64,000 bases of DNA, from positions 21,854 through 85,853 of the forward strand of contig NZ_BMXW01000016.1 of NCBI RefSeq assembly GCF_014651955.1, written 5' to 3'. Within the stretch, counting starts at the first letter, position 1, and each line of letters opens with the position of its first letter. The DNA is from Shewanella fodinae (GTDB lineage Bacteria; Pseudomonadota; Gammaproteobacteria; Enterobacterales; Shewanellaceae). Shown here one piece after another: positions 61,998-64,000 of the stretch. The notes beneath the pieces are model-generated. The model had not been told where the DNA came from. It was given only the letters and a program-made list of their open reading frames with translations, and ran no database searches. The position numbers and the translations under genes were made by a program.

Positions 61998-62121
61998 AAC
62001 GATCTCTTGCTGTCACTCTGTGGCCAGTATACACAGTCGCGGACTTCACTGAGAAGAGTGATTGCTGATGAAACTCATTCGAGGGTACACTGCCGCAATC
62101 ATCCGTTGTTAATCCCGTACC

Positions 62122-62943
62122 ATGACAGATCAATACGTCGTTTTCGGTAATCCTATCAAGCATAGTAAATCGCCATTGATTCATAAGGCATTTGCTGAAC
62201 AGAGTAATACCAATATGCGTTATGAGGCGGCCTTGGTACCGTTAGACGACTTTGTTGGCACCGCTCAACGGTTTTTTGCTGCTGGTGGTTGCGGCGCTAA
62301 CGTCACCGTGCCATTTAAAGAACAGGCATACCGTATGTGTGATGAACTCAGTCCCGCAGCTGAAATGGCCGGAGCTGTTAACACGTTGATTAGGTTAGCT
62401 GATGGACGAATTCGCGGGGATAACACCGATGGTTTCGGCCTAGTAACAGATCTCCAGCGTTTTATTGTTTTGCAGCATAAAAGAGTGTTACTGCTCGGTG
62501 CCGGCGGCGCTGCCCGTGGTTGTCTGTTACCACTGCTAACGGCGGGTGTCGCTCAAATTGATATCTGCAATCGTACCATCAGCAAGGCTGAGGTTTTGGC
62601 GGCGTTGCACCCAGAAAAAGTGCACGCGGTGCAGGCTGAGCAATTGGTTGGCGCTTATGATGTCGTGATCAACTCCACCTCTGCCAGTTTGTCTGGGAGT
62701 TTACCGGCCATTCCGGCAGTAGTCGTTAGCCAAGCATTTTGCTATGACATGATGTATGGTGCCGCGCCAACAGTTTTTAACCTCTGGTGCCAAGCTAACG
62801 GCGCTACGCAGGCAATTGATGGTTTGGGCATGTTGGTCGGGCAGGCCGCATATAGTTTTTACTTATGGCGAGGCGTGATGCCACAAGTTGAACCAGTGCT
62901 GCAACAGCTACGACAACAGTTGGCGGATGAGCATACAGTATGA
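62122..62943 (+). CDS. aroE: Shikimate dehydrogenase (NADP+)
   Basis: 273 residues. Shikimate pocket [16 protein letters not shown] and [16 protein letters not shown] with the catalytic Lys; NADP Rossmann motif [34 protein letters not shown] at the end. It reduces 3-dehydroshikimate in the aromatic pathway. Its stop overlaps the next start (ATGA). Confidence 0.98.
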   Translation: MTDQYVVFGNPIKHSKSPLIHKAFAEQSNTNMRYEAALVPLDDFVGTAQRFFAAGGCGANVTVPFKEQAYRMCDELSPAAEMAGAVNTLIRLADGRIRGDNTDGFGLVTDLQRFIVLQHKRVLLLGAGGAARGCLLPLLTAGVAQIDICNRTISKAEVLAALHPEKVHAVQAEQLVGAYDVVINSTSASLSGSLPAIPAVVVSQAFCYDMMYGAAPTVFNLWCQANGATQAIDGLGMLVGQAAYSFYLWRGVMPQVEPVLQQLRQQLADEHTV

Positions 62944-63203
62944 ACCAATCGGTGATTTTCAATGAGCTGGTGTGCTGGATAGCGGAACTAGATGTGGTGG
63001 AGTTTACTGCCCAACAACAGGGAAACCTCATTAGATGTCAGGTCTCACGTCGTTATCTACAGCAATTTTCTGTGCCGCAATTAGTTGGTGCAGATGACAC
63101 TATTGAGGTGTTTGAACATCAGCGCTTTGACCTGGAAGAAATGGCAGAAGCGCTGATAACCGAAGAAGCCTTTGATTCTCAGGGCGATATCTTCATCGGC
63201 TAG
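62940..63203 (+). CDS. DUF1488 family protein
   Basis: 87 residues, acidic. It carries [24 protein letters not shown] and the [18 protein letters not shown] block of DUF1488 proteins, small factors of unknown role near aroE in many gammaproteobacteria. Coupled to aroE by a 4-bp overlap and converging on the carbonic-anhydrase gene with a 4-bp overlap of stops. Confidence 0.9.
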   Translation: MNQSVIFNELVCWIAELDVVEFTAQQQGNLIRCQVSRRYLQQFSVPQLVGADDTIEVFEHQRFDLEEMAEALITEEAFDSQGDIFIG

Positions 63204-63754
63204 AGCTGCGTTGCTGACTCATACTGTTGCAGATATTCCTGTTTCAGGCGCACATAGTTATCTGCGGATGCCGGCAAAAATTTGAGTTCCTGTTCCGTCA
63301 AAGGTCTGGCTTGCCGCGCGGGATTGCCCATATACAAGTATCCCGCCTGCAAGCGTTTCCCCGGCGGAACCACAGAGCCAGCCCCAATAATCACATTGTC
63401 TTCCACTACCACATTATCCAGAATAATCGTACCCATGCCGACTAACACGCTATTACCTATAGTACAGCCGTGCAGCATGGCTTTATGACCAACCGTGACA
63501 TCATCACCTATGAGTAGTGGAAACCCCTCGGGATTATTCGCTGAGCGACGGGTAACATGTAGTACTGAGCCATCCTGAATATTACTGCGCTGCCCAATGA
63601 CAATGCGATTGACGTCCCCTCTCGCCGCGACCAACGGCCAGATGCTGGCATCATCGCCAAGGGTAATATCACCGACTAATACACTAGCTTCATCAATATA
63701 AACGCGTTGTCCAAGCGTTGGGGTAATCCCCTGATAAGGTCTTAAGTTTGTCAT
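63200..63754 (-). CDS. yrdA: Gamma-class carbonic anhydrase family protein YrdA
   Basis: 184 residues from ATG 63754, the start that gives the usual TNLRPYQGITPTLGQRVYI. Left-handed beta-helix of hexapeptide repeats (GDVNRIVIGQRSNIQDGSVLHVT, GDDVTVGHKAMLHGCTIG). The three metal-binding His positions are present (LHVT, GHKAMLHG). Activity of YrdA-type proteins as carbonic anhydrases is uncertain. The upstream in-frame starts (63769, 63796) have no better ribosome site. Confidence 0.93.
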   Translation of the reverse strand: MTNLRPYQGITPTLGQRVYIDEASVLVGDITLGDDASIWPLVAARGDVNRIVIGQRSNIQDGSVLHVTRRSANNPEGFPLLIGDDVTVGHKAMLHGCTIGNSVLVGMGTIILDNVVVEDNVIIGAGSVVPPGKRLQAGYLYMGNPARQARPLTEQELKFLPASADNYVRLKQEYLQQYESATQL

Positions 63755-63839
63755 TGCCACACCATTCATTCTCAAGTTTGCTGCTGTTTTCACCATTATA
63801 CGGACAAAAAAACACTATTCGGGCGAAATAGTGGGCAAA

Positions 63840-64000
63840 CAGATAAAAATCGTAATTTTCTGGTGAATTGGTGCTTGCACAAAAGATTAAGCTCCCTATA
63901 ATGCGCACCCACTGACACGGCAACAGCGACATGCTGGCGGTGTTGCAGGCAAGGCAGCGAAGCTGAATTGTCTGGGCGAAAAAAGATTGGCGCAAGCCAC
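63840..64000 (+). promoter_or_regulatory. rRNA operon promoter and leader (16S gene beyond the window)
   Basis: A -35 TTGCAC (63875) and perfect -10 TATAAT (63897), spaced 16 bp, follow an A/T-rich UP-element-like block (63841-63865). A GC-rich discriminator GCGCACCC then leads to a start near 63909. This is the typical rRNA P1 pattern with stringent control. The leader runs to the window end. The 16S gene is inferred to follow. Confidence 0.75.

Overview
The window is from a gammaproteobacterial chromosome, almost certainly a Shewanella. It carries the block mnmE-yidC-yidD-rnpA-rpmH / dnaA-dnaN-recF-gyrB / glyS-glyQ, then tag, tusA, fadA-fadB, yigZ, trkH-hemG, trkA-rsmB-fmt-def, a LysM gene, dprA-smg, a topoisomerase-type zinc-finger gene, tsaC-hemF, aroE and a gamma-carbonic-anhydrase gene. 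It ends in an rRNA-operon promoter. This order, as I recall it, is that of the origin-proximal arm of Shewanella chromosomes. Two ParB-type parS palindromes (42506, 43358) and a GATC/DnaA-box-rich region before dnaA support an origin-proximal position.

Layout. (a) 1-4.8 kb: the 3' end of a sensor kinase gene, then an RND efflux pair (periplasmic lipoprotein adaptor plus inner-membrane pump). (b) 4.8-28.1 kb: an accessory island of about 23 kb in the 3' end of mnmE. It is bounded by 20-bp repeats that match at 18 positions and has a tyrosine integrase next to mnmE. (c) 28.1-63.8 kb: ordinary core genes. (d) from about 63.87 kb: the promoter and leader of an rRNA operon.

The island is a mosaic. 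Its left end holds a compact four-gene operon of unknown function (lipoprotein, Cys/His/Asp papain- or transglutaminase-like protein, two membrane proteins) and a serine recombinase. Next come a response-regulator/GGDEF gene broken by a small deletion and a complete IS30-family element. The 10.2-18.3 kb part looks GC-richer and enterobacterial in style: LysR, YciI-like, flavin reductase, three short-chain dehydrogenases, AraC, a small membrane protein, an Rrf2 regulator and the 3' part of an OqxB-like RND pump cut at about 18.28 kb. To its right is a mobility and replication module: a MobI-like gene beside a palindrome-dense intergenic region (possible oriT), an AlpA-type regulator, a DUF927 P-loop protein and an excisionase-like protein. 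The defence cargo is an overlapping OLD-nuclease/UvrD-helicase pair, a long-form Gabija-like system. A 49-aa cysteine-containing mini-gene and the integrase complete the island.

Working hypothesis: the island is a mobilizable, defence-carrying element of the mnmE/trmE-integrating class (the same target as SGI1). It would excise with its own integrase and be moved in trans by a helper conjugative element that recognises the oriT/MobI pair.

Notable core features are an in-frame amber codon in dprA, an 11-G homopolymer inside hemF, and two trkH-hemG pairs around an ArsR regulator whose cysteines resemble those of persulfide sensors. There are no tRNA genes or CRISPR arrays that I can see, and no complete rRNA gene.
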